Shown here piece after piece: positions 1 to 5,684 of a DNA stretch of 7,116 nt; positions within the stretch are counted from its first letter, which is position 1; each line of letters opens with the position of its first letter. The notes beneath the pieces were generated by a model. It did not search any database. It was not told where the DNA came from and was given only the letters and a program-made list of their open reading frames with translations. The stretch comes from Bacteroidota bacterium (lineage in GTDB: Bacteria; Bacteroidota; Bacteroidia; Bacteroidales; Prolixibacteraceae). The translations under genes were made by a program, and so were the position numbers. The stretch spans positions 1 to 7,116 of the forward strand of contig JAMDDG010000141.1 in NCBI GenBank assembly GCA_023488865.1, written 5' to 3'.

Positions 1-1
1 T

Positions 2-334
2 GCCATGGAGAACAATCTTTCGGAAACAGCTTTCCTGGTAAGAAAAGAAAATCATTACGAAATAAGGTGGTTCACTCCGGTCGCTGAAGTGGAGTTGTGC
101 GGTCATGCGACGCTGGCTTCGGCACATACCTCCCTCACCCCGTTCTGGGCACACCGGTTAAACCAGCTCTCGTTCGAGGCTGCCCAGCTATCAAAAAGAG
201 GCGGCTTTCTGCATTGTCAGCTTTCGGGCGACCGCGTACTGATCTCCGGCAAAGCCAATACATACCTGATTGGTGAAATTTTTATTGACCCTTCGACAAG
301 CTCAGGGACCGGTAGTATTTATCAAACATTGTAA
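2..334 (+). pseudogene. PhzF-family isomerase, 5'-incomplete and internally deleted
   Basis: The reading frame is already open at the window edge, so the ATG at position 5 is probably an internal Met. Counting from that Met, residues 3-10 (NNLSETAF) carry the Glu that acts as acid/base in PhzF-like isomerases. Residues 22-37 (WFTPVAEVELCGHATL) are the conserved CGHAT block. Directly after it, from residue 39, comes SAHTSLTPFWAHRL, then QLSKRGG and GDRVLISGKA, which are blocks I recognise from the C-terminal end of the family. Intact members are usually about 260-300 residues with roughly 120-140 residues between these blocks. Here that stretch is gone, including the conserved DPxTG before the GSAH motif. 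The frame is kept, but the last residues (about 94-109) are translated from an intergenic repeat, so the native stop also seems lost. Substrates of most family members are unknown. The product is probably inactive. An assembly error is the alternative. Confidence 0.75.
289..310 (+). repeat. REP-like intergenic repeat, copy 1
   Basis: The 19-base core CCCTTCGACAAGCTCAGGG followed by ACC is identical to the copy at 341-362. The ends (CCCT/AGGG) are complementary, so the core is imperfectly palindromic. This copy overlaps the 3' end of the PhzF-like remnant and supplies its last codons (read as PSTSSGT). I recognise this sequence as a frequent dispersed intergenic repeat in Bacteroidota genomes. 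Its function is not known to me. Confidence 0.8.
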
Positions 335-409
335 ACATTTCCCTTCGACAAGCTCAGGGACCAATAACCCTTCAAACATTTCAAACGTTTTAAACATTTC
401 AAACTATAT
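324..409 (+). repeat. interrupted 9-bp tandem repeat (AAACATTTC-like)
   Basis: Nonamers beginning AAAC occur at 324, 333, 374, 383, 392 and 401 (for example AAACATTTC at 333, 374 and 392, and AAACGTTTT at 383). The first two are separated from the last four by REP copy 2. Units at 374-409 are exactly in register at 9 bases. The array lies in the leader region of the acetylesterase gene, so it could lie inside or upstream of its transcript. I see no clear promoter within it. Confidence 0.6.
341..362 (+). repeat. REP-like intergenic repeat, copy 2
   Basis: This is a second, identical, same-orientation copy of the 22-base element at 289-310, offset by 52 bases. It is embedded in a run of AAACATTTC-like nonamers that lie on both sides of it, which suggests the element entered or was duplicated within an older A+T-rich spacer. 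It lies about 80 bases before the start of the acetylesterase gene. Confidence 0.8.
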
Positions 410-440
410 CTTCAAATCCAAATTAAACAACTCTGAAAAA

Positions 441-1910
441 ATGAAATCCACTTTCAAAAACTTGAAACTTCTTTTAGTCCTGCTATTCTTTAGCGCTACC
501 GCGAATGCTCAGGTGACACTTCCTCCTTTTTTTAACTGCAACATGGTGTTGCAGCAAGGTATTCCGATCCCGGTTTGGGGATGGGCTTCACCCGGAGAGA
601 AGGTCAGCGTTACTTTCAACAACAAAACGGTCACCACCAAAACAGGTAAAGACGGCAAATGGAAAGTGAGCCTGCCTTCGATGAACTATGGTGGTCCCTA
701 TAAAATGGTGGTCAAAGGCAAAAACCTCCGCACCATCGAAAACATTCTGATAGGCGAAGTTTGGGTATGCTCAGGCCAGTCCAATATGGAGTTTAAACTC
801 TCTTCTGCCAACAATGCGGATGCAGAAATCGCCGCTTCCAACTATCCTGAAATACGCCTTTTTACCGTTAAAAGAAGGATGGCCCAAACTCCACAGGAAA
901 ATTTAGAAGAGGGCGAATGGTGGGAATGCTCTCCTGTTTCAACCCCAAATTTCTCGGCAGTAGCCTATTTCTTCGGACGAGAACTTTATAAAAAGCTGAA
1001 AGTGCCGATTGGCCTGATTCACACCTCCTGGGGAGGCACCGCAGCCGAAACCTGGACCAGCCCGGAAGCCATTGCCAAAAATCCCGACTTTGCCCCAATG
1101 CTGGAGAAACTAAAAACCATAGATCTGAAAGAGTATGCTAAGAATACCGATAAATCAGTCCCTAAATTGGGCCCAAATACCTTCCCTACACTTTTGTACA
1201 ATGGGATGATTCATCCGCTGATACCTTATGGGATCAAAGGGGTCATTTGGTACCAGGGCGAAAACAACGCAGGACGGGCATTTCAGTACCGCCAAGTTTT
1301 CCCGGAGATGATCAAAGACTGGAGAAGCCAATGGCACCAAGGCGATTTCCCCTTTTTGTTCGTCCAGTTGGCAAACTACATGAAAGCCGACAGCCTTCCG
1401 GCACAAAGCACCTGGGCGGAACTGCGTGAAGCCCAATCAATGACCCTCTCCCTGCCTAAAACGGGCATGGCATCCGCCATCGATGTGGGAGACGCAGGAA
1501 ATATCCATCCAAAAGACAAACAAACCGTAGGGAAAAGGTTGGCGCTTTCTGCCCTGAAAGTTGCCTACAATCAGAATATTGAAAACATGGGACCAGTCTA
1601 CAACGAGATGAAAGTGAGCGGAAACAAGGTAGAAATCACCTTCAGCCATGTGGGTACAGGATTGAAAGCAAAAGACAAATATGGCTACGTGAAAGGTTTT
1701 GCCTTAGCAGGAAACGACCACAAATTTCATTGGGCAACTGCAGCTATTACCGGTACAAATACCATCATACTCAGCGCCCCTGAAGTGGCCGAACCGGTGG
1801 CTGTCCGATATGCGTGGGGCAATAATCCAGATGATGTCAATCTCTACAACAGCGAAGGTTTACCCGCAGATCCGTTTCGCACAGATAAATGGAAAGGAAT
1901 CACTGAATAG
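441..1910 (+). CDS. secreted sialate O-acetylesterase-type SGNH hydrolase
   Basis: The 489-residue product resembles sialate O-acetylesterases (SGNH/GDSL esterase superfamily), which remove acetyl groups from sialic acids or plant polysaccharides. The substrate cannot be read from sequence. Residues 1-23 form a signal peptide (KNLK, a hydrophobic LLLVLLFF core, then ANA before Gln24), so the enzyme is exported. Residues about 28-100 form a beta-rich N-terminal domain typical of the family. Catalytic blocks are GEVWVCSGQSNME with the nucleophile Ser114, HTSWGGTAAE (195-203), VIWYQGENN (268-276), and GNIHPKDK with the likely catalytic His356. A beta-rich C-terminal region ends in YAWGNNPDDVNLYN. 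The start at 441 is chosen because it gives the signal peptide. The longer open frame from 270 only reads through repeats. The gene stands alone and converges on nfo. No polysaccharide-utilisation neighbours are visible. Confidence 0.9.
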   Translation: MKSTFKNLKLLLVLLFFSATANAQVTLPPFFNCNMVLQQGIPIPVWGWASPGEKVSVTFNNKTVTTKTGKDGKWKVSLPSMNYGGPYKMVVKGKNLRTIENILIGEVWVCSGQSNMEFKLSSANNADAEIAASNYPEIRLFTVKRRMAQTPQENLEEGEWWECSPVSTPNFSAVAYFFGRELYKKLKVPIGLIHTSWGGTAAETWTSPEAIAKNPDFAPMLEKLKTIDLKEYAKNTDKSVPKLGPNTFPTLLYNGMIHPLIPYGIKGVIWYQGENNAGRAFQYRQVFPEMIKDWRSQWHQGDFPFLFVQLANYMKADSLPAQSTWAELREAQSMTLSLPKTGMASAIDVGDAGNIHPKDKQTVGKRLALSALKVAYNQNIENMGPVYNEMKVSGNKVEITFSHVGTGLKAKDKYGYVKGFALAGNDHKFHWATAAITGTNTIILSAPEVAEPVAVRYAWGNNPDDVNLYNSEGLPADPFRTDKWKGITE

Positions 1911-1916
1911 AAGACC

Positions 1917-1942
1917 GAGTGGGCGAGGGGACTCGTCCACTC
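1917..1942. terminator. hairpin between convergent genes
   Basis: GAGTGGGCGAG (1917-1927) pairs with CTCGTCCACTC (1932-1942), with one G-U wobble, giving an 11-bp stem closed by the tetraloop GGGA, which fits the GNRA type. It lies six bases after the acetylesterase stop and 14 bases from the nfo stop. There is no T-run on either side, so it is not a textbook Rho-independent terminator. A role in ending or stabilising both transcripts is inferred from position. Confidence 0.5.
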
Positions 1943-1956
1943 GCCCCCTCTTCCAT

Positions 1957-2799
1957 TCAGAGTTCAAAGGTTCGCAACAGCCGGATTTCCTCCGCCCACA
2001 GCGATTCGTCGGGTGTTTCCAGGATAATGGGAAGGTTGTTCAAACGGTCGTCCTGCATCACCATTTTAAAGAGTTCAATGCCGATCAGCCCTTTCCCAAC
2101 ATTGTCGTGACGGTCAACCCTGGAGCCAAGCTCTTTTTTGGAGTCGTTCAGGTGGATGCCGCTTAGGTAGTTGAAACCAATCACCTCGCCGAATTTGCTC
2201 CAGGTTCGTTCGTACTCCGCTTTAATCCGGATATCGTACCCTGAAGTAAAAGTGTGACAGGTGTCGATGCAGACGCCGACGCGGGATTTGTCCTCTACCT
2301 GCGAAATAATCTCGGCGATCTGCTCGAAGGCATTCCCGACGTTGGAACCTTGTCCGGCTGTGTTTTCTATAACCGCCGTCACCCCTTTTGTCTTTTCGAG
2401 CGCAATATTGATCGACTCGGAAATTGTGGTCAGGCATTTGGAGATTTCCGTCTTTTGCAGGTGACTGCCCGGGTGAAAGTTCAGCAGTTTCAAGCCCAGC
2501 TGCTCGCATCGCTGCATCTCATCCAAAAAAGCTTCCCTCGATTTGGCCAGCGGCTCTTCTTCCGGGTGGCCGAGGTTGATCAGGTAACTGTCGTGCGGAA
2601 GGATCATCTCCGGTAGGAAACCCAATTTCCCGCAATTTGTTTTGAAAGCGGCAATACTTTTAGCGCTCAGTGGCGGGGAAACCCATTGCCGCTGATTCTT
2701 CGTAAATAAAGCAAAAGCATTGGCGCCAATCTCTTTGGCATTGAGCGGGGCGTTCTCCACTCCCCCGCCAGCGCTCACATGTGCTCCAATATACTTCAT
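1957..2799 (-). CDS. nfo: endonuclease IV (AP endonuclease, deoxyribonuclease IV)
   Basis: This 280-residue protein is close to the E. coli enzyme (285). Endonuclease IV cleaves the phosphodiester bond 5' of abasic sites during base-excision repair in the cytoplasm, using three zinc ions in a TIM barrel. All nine metal ligands known from E. coli Nfo appear at the same residue numbers: His69, His109, Glu145, Asp179, His182, His216, Asp229, His231 and Glu261. Signature blocks are IENTAGQG (144-151), CIDTCHTF (177-184) and HLNDS (216-220). The start at 2799 is used because MKYIGAHVSAGGG is the normal N-terminus. A longer open frame to 2892 only translates the upstream repeat into a basic low-complexity stretch. 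The gene is monocistronic here and convergent with the acetylesterase. No clear promoter box was found in its upstream spacer. Confidence 0.97.
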   Translation of the reverse strand: MKYIGAHVSAGGGVENAPLNAKEIGANAFALFTKNQRQWVSPPLSAKSIAAFKTNCGKLGFLPEMILPHDSYLINLGHPEEEPLAKSREAFLDEMQRCEQLGLKLLNFHPGSHLQKTEISKCLTTISESINIALEKTKGVTAVIENTAGQGSNVGNAFEQIAEIISQVEDKSRVGVCIDTCHTFTSGYDIRIKAEYERTWSKFGEVIGFNYLSGIHLNDSKKELGSRVDRHDNVGKGLIGIELFKMVMQDDRLNNLPIILETPDESLWAEEIRLLRTFEL

Positions 2800-2840
2800 G
2801 GTAATAAATTGAAATTCAACAATCAGATAAATGTTTAATC

Positions 2841-2937
2841 GTGTCCTTTGTGTCTTCCTTCGGGTCCTTTGTGGTAAATTTTGATTTTTCAATTTACCAC
2901 AAAGGGCTCGAAGTGCACACCAAAAAACACAAAGTAG
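2841..2937. repeat. palindromic intergenic repeat (CACAAAG type)
   Basis: The core is a perfect 15-bp inverted repeat: CCTTTGTGGTAAATT (2866-2880) against AATTTACCACAAAGG (2891-2905), with a 10-base loop. Outside the core the arms remain partly complementary (CTTCG and CGAAG, then GTGT and ACAC, then CTTTGTG and CACAAAG), so the element extends to about 2841-2937 with small indels. It lies upstream of nfo and upstream of the divergent oxidoreductase remnant. That position is not one expected of a terminator, so it looks like a dispersed palindromic repeat. Confidence 0.7.
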
Positions 2938-3052
2938 ATAACGATAAAATCGAAATTTCCTTTCTTATACGAAACCGACATTGAAGTGTTGAAGATAATT
3001 GAAAAAATAATCTGATCTTCGTATAAATATAAACAATGTAACCTATCAAACA
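2938..3052. other. A+T-rich spacer, nothing assigned
   Basis: This stretch separates the palindromic repeat from the oxidoreductase remnant. I examined it for the missing N-terminal Rossmann half (a GxxGxxG motif) in the plus frames and found none. A stop at 3008-3010 closes the frame that continues into 3053. No RNA gene, and no promoter box that I would defend, is visible. Confidence 0.5.
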
Positions 3053-3379
3053 ATGAAAACAGCCCTTGTGGCCAGCTCGATGGGTGCAAACCCCAAATCC
3101 TCCGTCTTTTACAGCAAAGTGAAAGGTCAGATGGAAGAGGCGCTGAAAAGGATGGATTTCCACCGAATGGGAATCTTCAGGCCTTCGCTGCTCCTAGGAC
3201 CGCGTACAGAAAAGCGTGCCGGTGAAAAATTTGCCGGATGGATGATGAAAGCCTTCGATTTCATGATTCCTGCGAAATACAAGGCCATCCATGTAGATAA
3301 AGTTGCGAAAAAAATGGTTGAAATAGCATTGAAGCCTGAGAATGGGATTTTCATCCTCGAATCAGACAAACTTCAGTAA
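3053..3379 (+). pseudogene. C-terminal half of an NAD(P)-binding oxidoreductase (HTATIP2/atypical SDR type)
   Basis: The 108 residues match the second half of NAD(P)H-binding, SDR-like oxidoreductases that are normally about 210-220 residues. The visible blocks are VASSMGANPKSSVFYSKVKG (residues 6-25), with the YxxxK pair Tyr20/Lys24, then FRPSLLLGPR (43-52), then IHVDKVAKKMVEIA and a terminal FILESDKLQ. The whole N-terminal nucleotide-binding half with its glycine motif is absent. The upstream in-frame stop at 3008 leaves room for only about 14 more codons, none Rossmann-like. Without the dinucleotide site it cannot be a normal dehydrogenase, so I call it a 5'-truncated remnant. The open frame is otherwise undamaged, suggesting recent truncation or some retained use. 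Its end lies six bases before the fumarase promoter box. Confidence 0.7.
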
Positions 3380-3384
3380 ATTCG

Positions 3385-3392
3385 TATCTTTG
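3385..3392 (+). promoter_or_regulatory. -7 promoter box of the fumarase gene
   Basis: TATCTTTG fits the Bacteroidota -7 consensus TAnnTTTG exactly. No convincing -33 TTTG is present at the usual distance, where the tail of the oxidoreductase remnant lies. Transcription would begin at about 3397-3400. That makes the in-frame ATG at 3401 essentially leaderless and favours the ATG at 3431 as the true fumarase start. Confidence 0.65.
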
Positions 3393-3430
3393 TTTGGCGT
3401 ATGTTTCATCAATCTCAAAAATTCAAAGCC

Positions 3431-5038
3431 ATGTCTGAATTCATTTACCAAAAACCGTTCCCCATCAAAAAAGATACGACGCAATACCGTCTGCTCACCA
3501 AAGATTTTGTTCAAACCCTCGAAGTAGACGGAAGGAAGATCCTGAAGATTGCCCCCGAAGGATTGGAACTCCTCGCCCGCGAGGCTTTTGCCGATGTCTC
3601 ATTTTACCTCAGGGCGGCCCATCTCGAGAAACTCTCTCACATTTTGCAGGATCCCGAAGCGAGCGACAACGATATATTTGTGGCCCACACCATGCTCCTC
3701 AACCAGGTTGTTGCAGCCGAAGGAGAACTGCCCACTTGTCAGGATACCGGAACGGCCATCGTCATCGGTAAAAAAGGGGAAAATGTCTGGACCGGCAGCG
3801 ACGATGCCCAATCGCTCTCCAAAGGGATCTACGAAACCTACCGGGATCGCAACCTGCGTTATTCCCAGGTCGTTCCGCTGACCATGTTCGACGAAAAAAA
3901 CACAGGGAATAACCTCCCGGCACAGATCGATCTTTATGCCGCCGAAGGCAATGCCTACGAATTTTTATTCATCACCAAAGGAGGTGGCTCGGCCAACAAG
4001 ACCTACCTCTACCAGATGACCAAGTCGTTGCTGAACGAAGCGACGCTCACCAATTTTATCAAGGAAAAGATCAAAGACCTTGGCACTTCCGCATGTCCGC
4101 CTTACCACCTCGCGGTCGTCATCGGAGGCACCTCGGCCGAAGCAACATTGTCGGTCGTTAAAAAAGCCTCGGCGGGCTACTTCGATTATCTGCCGACTTC
4201 CGGAAACGAAGGAGGTCAGGCCTTCCGGGATTTGGAATGGGAAGAGAAAATCACAGCCATTTGCCAGAAAAGCGAGATCGGCGCCCAGTTTGGCGGAAAA
4301 TATTTTGTCCACGACGTGCGTGTGATCCGTTTGCCGCGCCACGCCGCCTCCTGCCCGGTGGGTATTGGGGTGAGCTGCAGCGCCGACCGTAACATCAAGG
4401 CTAAAATCACGGAGGAGGGTATCTTCCTGGAGCAGTTGGAAACCCATCCCGAACGTTTCCTTCCCAAAACAGCGCCGCACATGCAGCCCTCCGTCGAGAT
4501 CGACTTAGACCGGCCTATGGAGGAAGTGCGCAAAGAACTCTCCAAATATCCGGTCAAAACCCGGCTGAGCCTGAAGGGCACCCTGATCGTGGCGCGCGAC
4601 ATTGCCCACGCCCGTATCAAGGAGATGATCGACAAAGGCGAAGAGATGCCCGACTACTTCAAAAACCACCCTGTTTATTACGCAGGTCCGGCCAAGACGC
4701 CAATTGGAATGGCTTCCGGCAGTTTTGGTCCAACGACGGCCGGCCGGATGGACAGCTACGTTGAACTGTTCCAATCGCTGGGTGGCTCCTTGATAATGTT
4801 AGCCAAAGGCAACCGTTCCGTTCAGGTAACAGATGCCTGCAAGAAATACGGTGGTTTCTACCTGGGCTCCATCGGCGGTCCTGCAGCCATTTTAGCCAAG
4901 CACAGCATCAAATCGGTTGAAGTGATCGACTTTCCAGAGCTGGGAATGGAGGCCGTCCGGAAAATCACGGTAGTGGATTTCCCTGCCTTTATCATTGTGG
5001 ACGACAAAGGGAACGACTTCTTTGCCGCACTCAAATAG
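3431..5038 (+). CDS. fumA: fumarate hydratase, class I ([4Fe-4S])
   Basis: This cytoplasmic enzyme interconverts fumarate and (S)-malate in the TCA cycle or, in anaerobic Bacteroidota, in the reductive branch to succinate. The 535-residue product is near the size of E. coli FumA (548). The three cysteines that bind the oxygen-sensitive [4Fe-4S] cluster are visible: Cys103 in LPTCQDTGTA, Cys222 in GTSACPPYH and Cys316 in GVSCSADRNIK. The alpha domain covers about 1-340. The beta domain covers about 355-535 and contains YYAGPAKTP (417-425), GSFGPTTAGRMD (430-441) and GSIGGPAAIL (479-488). The start at 3431 gives the normal MSEFIYQKPF N-terminus. The ATG at 3401 would add ten residues but sits at the predicted transcription start. 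It is a single-gene unit with its own promoter and terminator. The family is certain; the suffix A is only conventional. Confidence 0.96.
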   Translation: MSEFIYQKPFPIKKDTTQYRLLTKDFVQTLEVDGRKILKIAPEGLELLAREAFADVSFYLRAAHLEKLSHILQDPEASDNDIFVAHTMLLNQVVAAEGELPTCQDTGTAIVIGKKGENVWTGSDDAQSLSKGIYETYRDRNLRYSQVVPLTMFDEKNTGNNLPAQIDLYAAEGNAYEFLFITKGGGSANKTYLYQMTKSLLNEATLTNFIKEKIKDLGTSACPPYHLAVVIGGTSAEATLSVVKKASAGYFDYLPTSGNEGGQAFRDLEWEEKITAICQKSEIGAQFGGKYFVHDVRVIRLPRHAASCPVGIGVSCSADRNIKAKITEEGIFLEQLETHPERFLPKTAPHMQPSVEIDLDRPMEEVRKELSKYPVKTRLSLKGTLIVARDIAHARIKEMIDKGEEMPDYFKNHPVYYAGPAKTPIGMASGSFGPTTAGRMDSYVELFQSLGGSLIMLAKGNRSVQVTDACKKYGGFYLGSIGGPAAILAKHSIKSVEVIDFPELGMEAVRKITVVDFPAFIIVDDKGNDFFAALK

Positions 5039-5053
5039 CATTCGCCCTAACTT

Positions 5054-5100
5054 CAAAACCGGAAGGCTAAAAAAGTTAATTTTTTCGCCTTCCGGTTTTG
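5054..5100 (+). terminator. fumarase terminator hairpin
   Basis: CAAAACCGGAAGGC (5054-5067) pairs perfectly with GCCTTCCGGTTTTG (5087-5100) over 14 bp. Inside it, after one mismatch, A6 (5069-5074) pairs with T6 (5080-5085) around the loop GTTAA. It begins 15 bases after the fumarase stop. The T-tract lies inside the hairpin and also as TTTT in the right arm. The right arm doubles as the upstream promoter element of the tRNA transcript. Confidence 0.8.
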
Positions 5101-5126
5101 ACATATTGAAAAAAGGTCTATCTTTG
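5097..5126 (+). promoter_or_regulatory. promoter of the tRNA-Val gene
   Basis: A -33 box TTTG (5097-5100) and a -7 box TATCTTTG (5119-5126) are separated by 18 bases, close to the Bacteroidota TTTG-N19-21-TAnnTTTG pattern. The -7 box ends 31 bases before the mature tRNA, leaving a short 5' leader for RNase P removal. The -33 box is shared with the right arm of the fumarase terminator. Confidence 0.7.
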
Positions 5127-5157
5127 CAACGCTTTTAAAGAAAAACGAAAGCGAAAA

Positions 5158-5232
5158 GGGAGCTTAGCTCAGTTGGTTTAGAGCATCTGCCTTACAAGCA
5201 GAGGGTCGTTGGTTCGACTCCAACAGTTCCCA
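5158..5232 (+). tRNA. tRNA-Val, anticodon UAC
   Basis: The 75-base cloverleaf is complete. The acceptor arms GGGAGCT and AGTTCCC pair with one G-U. The D-arm is GCTC/GAGC with loop AGTTGGTTTA. The anticodon stem is TCTGC/GCAGA around CTTACAA, giving anticodon TAC for GUA and other GUN valine codons. The variable loop is GGGTC, and the T-arm is GTTGG/CCAAC around TTCGACT. The discriminator base is A at 5232 and CCA is not encoded (CAG follows), so it must be added after transcription. The gene is intact although its 3' end is duplicated at 6942-6959. Confidence 0.97.
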
Positions 5233-5265
5233 CAGAAGGTCATCTTGCAAAAGGTGACCTTTTTT
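5215..5265 (+). repeat. tRNA-proximal direct repeat (candidate attachment site)
   Basis: The segment starts at the C of the tRNA T-loop, covers the last 18 bases of the tRNA and continues through its terminator. It matches 6942-6992 at 49 of 51 positions by eye: 23 identical bases (5215-5237), a G/A difference at 5238, nine identical, a C/A difference at 5248, then 17 identical. A repeat starting in the T-loop and ending beyond the 3' end is the usual geometry of attachment sites used by tRNA-targeting tyrosine recombinases. Confidence 0.8.
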
Positions 5266-5266
5266 T
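5236..5266 (+). terminator. Rho-independent terminator of tRNA-Val
   Basis: AAGGTCATC (5236-5244) pairs with GGTGACCTT (5253-5261), nine pairs including one T-G, around an eight-base loop TTGCAAAA. It is followed by a T-run to 5266. It begins four bases after the tRNA discriminator base. Confidence 0.85.
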
Positions 5267-5329
5267 GCTGTCTACCCCACCGCGCTCAACCTGCAAAAAG
5301 CATTTCAATTTTAATAAGATGACGATAGA

Positions 5330-5378
5330 TGTTGTATATTATCAACATTTTATTTATTTTTGTGGAAAATATCCAACA
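5330..5378. promoter_or_regulatory. candidate operator: inverted repeat around the hipBA promoter
   Basis: TGTTGTATATT (5330-5340) and AATATCCAACA (5368-5378) are complementary at 10 of 11 positions. One arm covers the -33 box and the other lies at the predicted transcription start, with centres 38 bases apart (about four helical turns less a few bases). HipB-type antitoxins commonly repress their own operon by binding such repeats as dimers. Binding here is inferred only. Confidence 0.4.
5332..5362 (+). promoter_or_regulatory. hipBA promoter
   Basis: A -33 TTG (5332-5334) and a -7 box TATTTTTG (5355-5362), matching TAnnTTTG, are 20 bases apart. Transcription would begin at about 5368, 18 bases before the hipB ATG at 5386. 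This rules out the upstream in-frame ATG at 5329, which precedes the promoter. Confidence 0.7.
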
Positions 5379-5385
5379 CCTAGAG

Positions 5386-5682
5386 ATGAATAGCAAAAAA
5401 CAACTATTGTTCCCCAAGTACCAAATGGTGATGGAACAAGTAGGAGAAAATATAAAACTGGCAAGAAAGCGGAGGAAGCTTACTACGGTTCAGGTAAGCG
5501 AAAGGGCCGGTATTGACAGAAGTACGCTATACCAAATTGAAAGGGGAAATGGAAGTGTCTCTATGGCTGCCTATTTCAATACCCTTAGAGTATTAGGATT
5601 GCAGGATGATTTTTTAAAACTGGCGGCAGATGACAGCTTTGGCAGAAAATTACAGGATCTTGGTTTAACCGGGAATAAATAA
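5386..5682 (+). CDS. hipB: XRE-family HTH antitoxin (HipB-like)
   Basis: This 98-residue protein carries a helix-turn-helix of the XRE/Cro type at about residues 18-72. IKLARKRRK opens the first helix, followed by TVQVSERAGIDRSTLYQIERGNG (about 34-56), with the recognition helix around DRSTLYQIERG. As the gene directly upstream of hipA it is taken to be the antitoxin, which binds and neutralises the HipA kinase and represses the operon. The start at 5386 is chosen because the promoter box at 5355-5362 lies downstream of the alternative ATG at 5329. Only two bases separate its stop from the hipA ATG, implying co-transcription and probable translational coupling. The C-terminal tail (about 73-98) is polar and resembles no domain I can name. 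XRE proteins are common, so the antitoxin role rests mainly on the pairing. Confidence 0.85.
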   Translation: MNSKKQLLFPKYQMVMEQVGENIKLARKRRKLTTVQVSERAGIDRSTLYQIERGNGSVSMAAYFNTLRVLGLQDDFLKLAADDSFGRKLQDLGLTGNK

Positions 5683-5684
5683 AA

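Noticed and set aside
324..409. A CRISPR array.
   Set aside because: The units are 9 bases, contiguous and degenerate, with no spacers and no cas genes.
270..440. Longer N-terminus for the acetylesterase (ATG at 270).
   Set aside because: The extra 57 residues translate the REP-like and nonamer repeats, and the signal peptide starts at the ATG at 441.
1810..2616. Plus-strand open frames opposite nfo (118 and 120 codons).
   Set aside because: They overlap nfo in antisense and have compositions expected of shadow frames.
2800..2892. Longer N-terminus for endonuclease IV on the minus strand.
   Set aside because: The added 31 residues come from the palindromic repeat. MKYIGAHVSAGGG at 2799 is the standard N-terminus, and it puts all metal ligands at the E. 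coli residue numbers.
3401..3430. Fumarase start at the ATG at 3401.
   Set aside because: It lies at the predicted transcription start only nine bases after the TATCTTTG box. The next ATG at 3431 gives the usual N-terminus.
3965..4635. Long open frames on the minus strand inside the fumarase gene (up to 171 codons).
   Set aside because: They are antisense shadows of a high-confidence gene, with no recognisable motifs.
5284..5294. Extension of the direct repeat beyond the terminator (CAACCTGCA at 5286 and CAACTTGCA at 6997).
   Set aside because: It needs an indel of about 15 bases and gives too short a match to separate from chance.
5329..5385. HipB start at the ATG at 5329.
   Set aside because: It lies upstream of the promoter -7 box at 5355-5362. 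The extra hydrophobic residues are a translation of the promoter.
5266..5385. A transposon or integrase gene, or terminal inverted repeats, for the hipBA unit.
   Set aside because: No recombinase frame is present, and the flanking repeats are direct, not inverted. A tRNA attachment-site duplication explains them better than an IS element.
5330..5390. The E. coli-type HipB operator TATCC-N8-GGATA.
   Set aside because: TATCC occurs at 5370-5374, but the partner half-site GGATA is not found at the required spacing.
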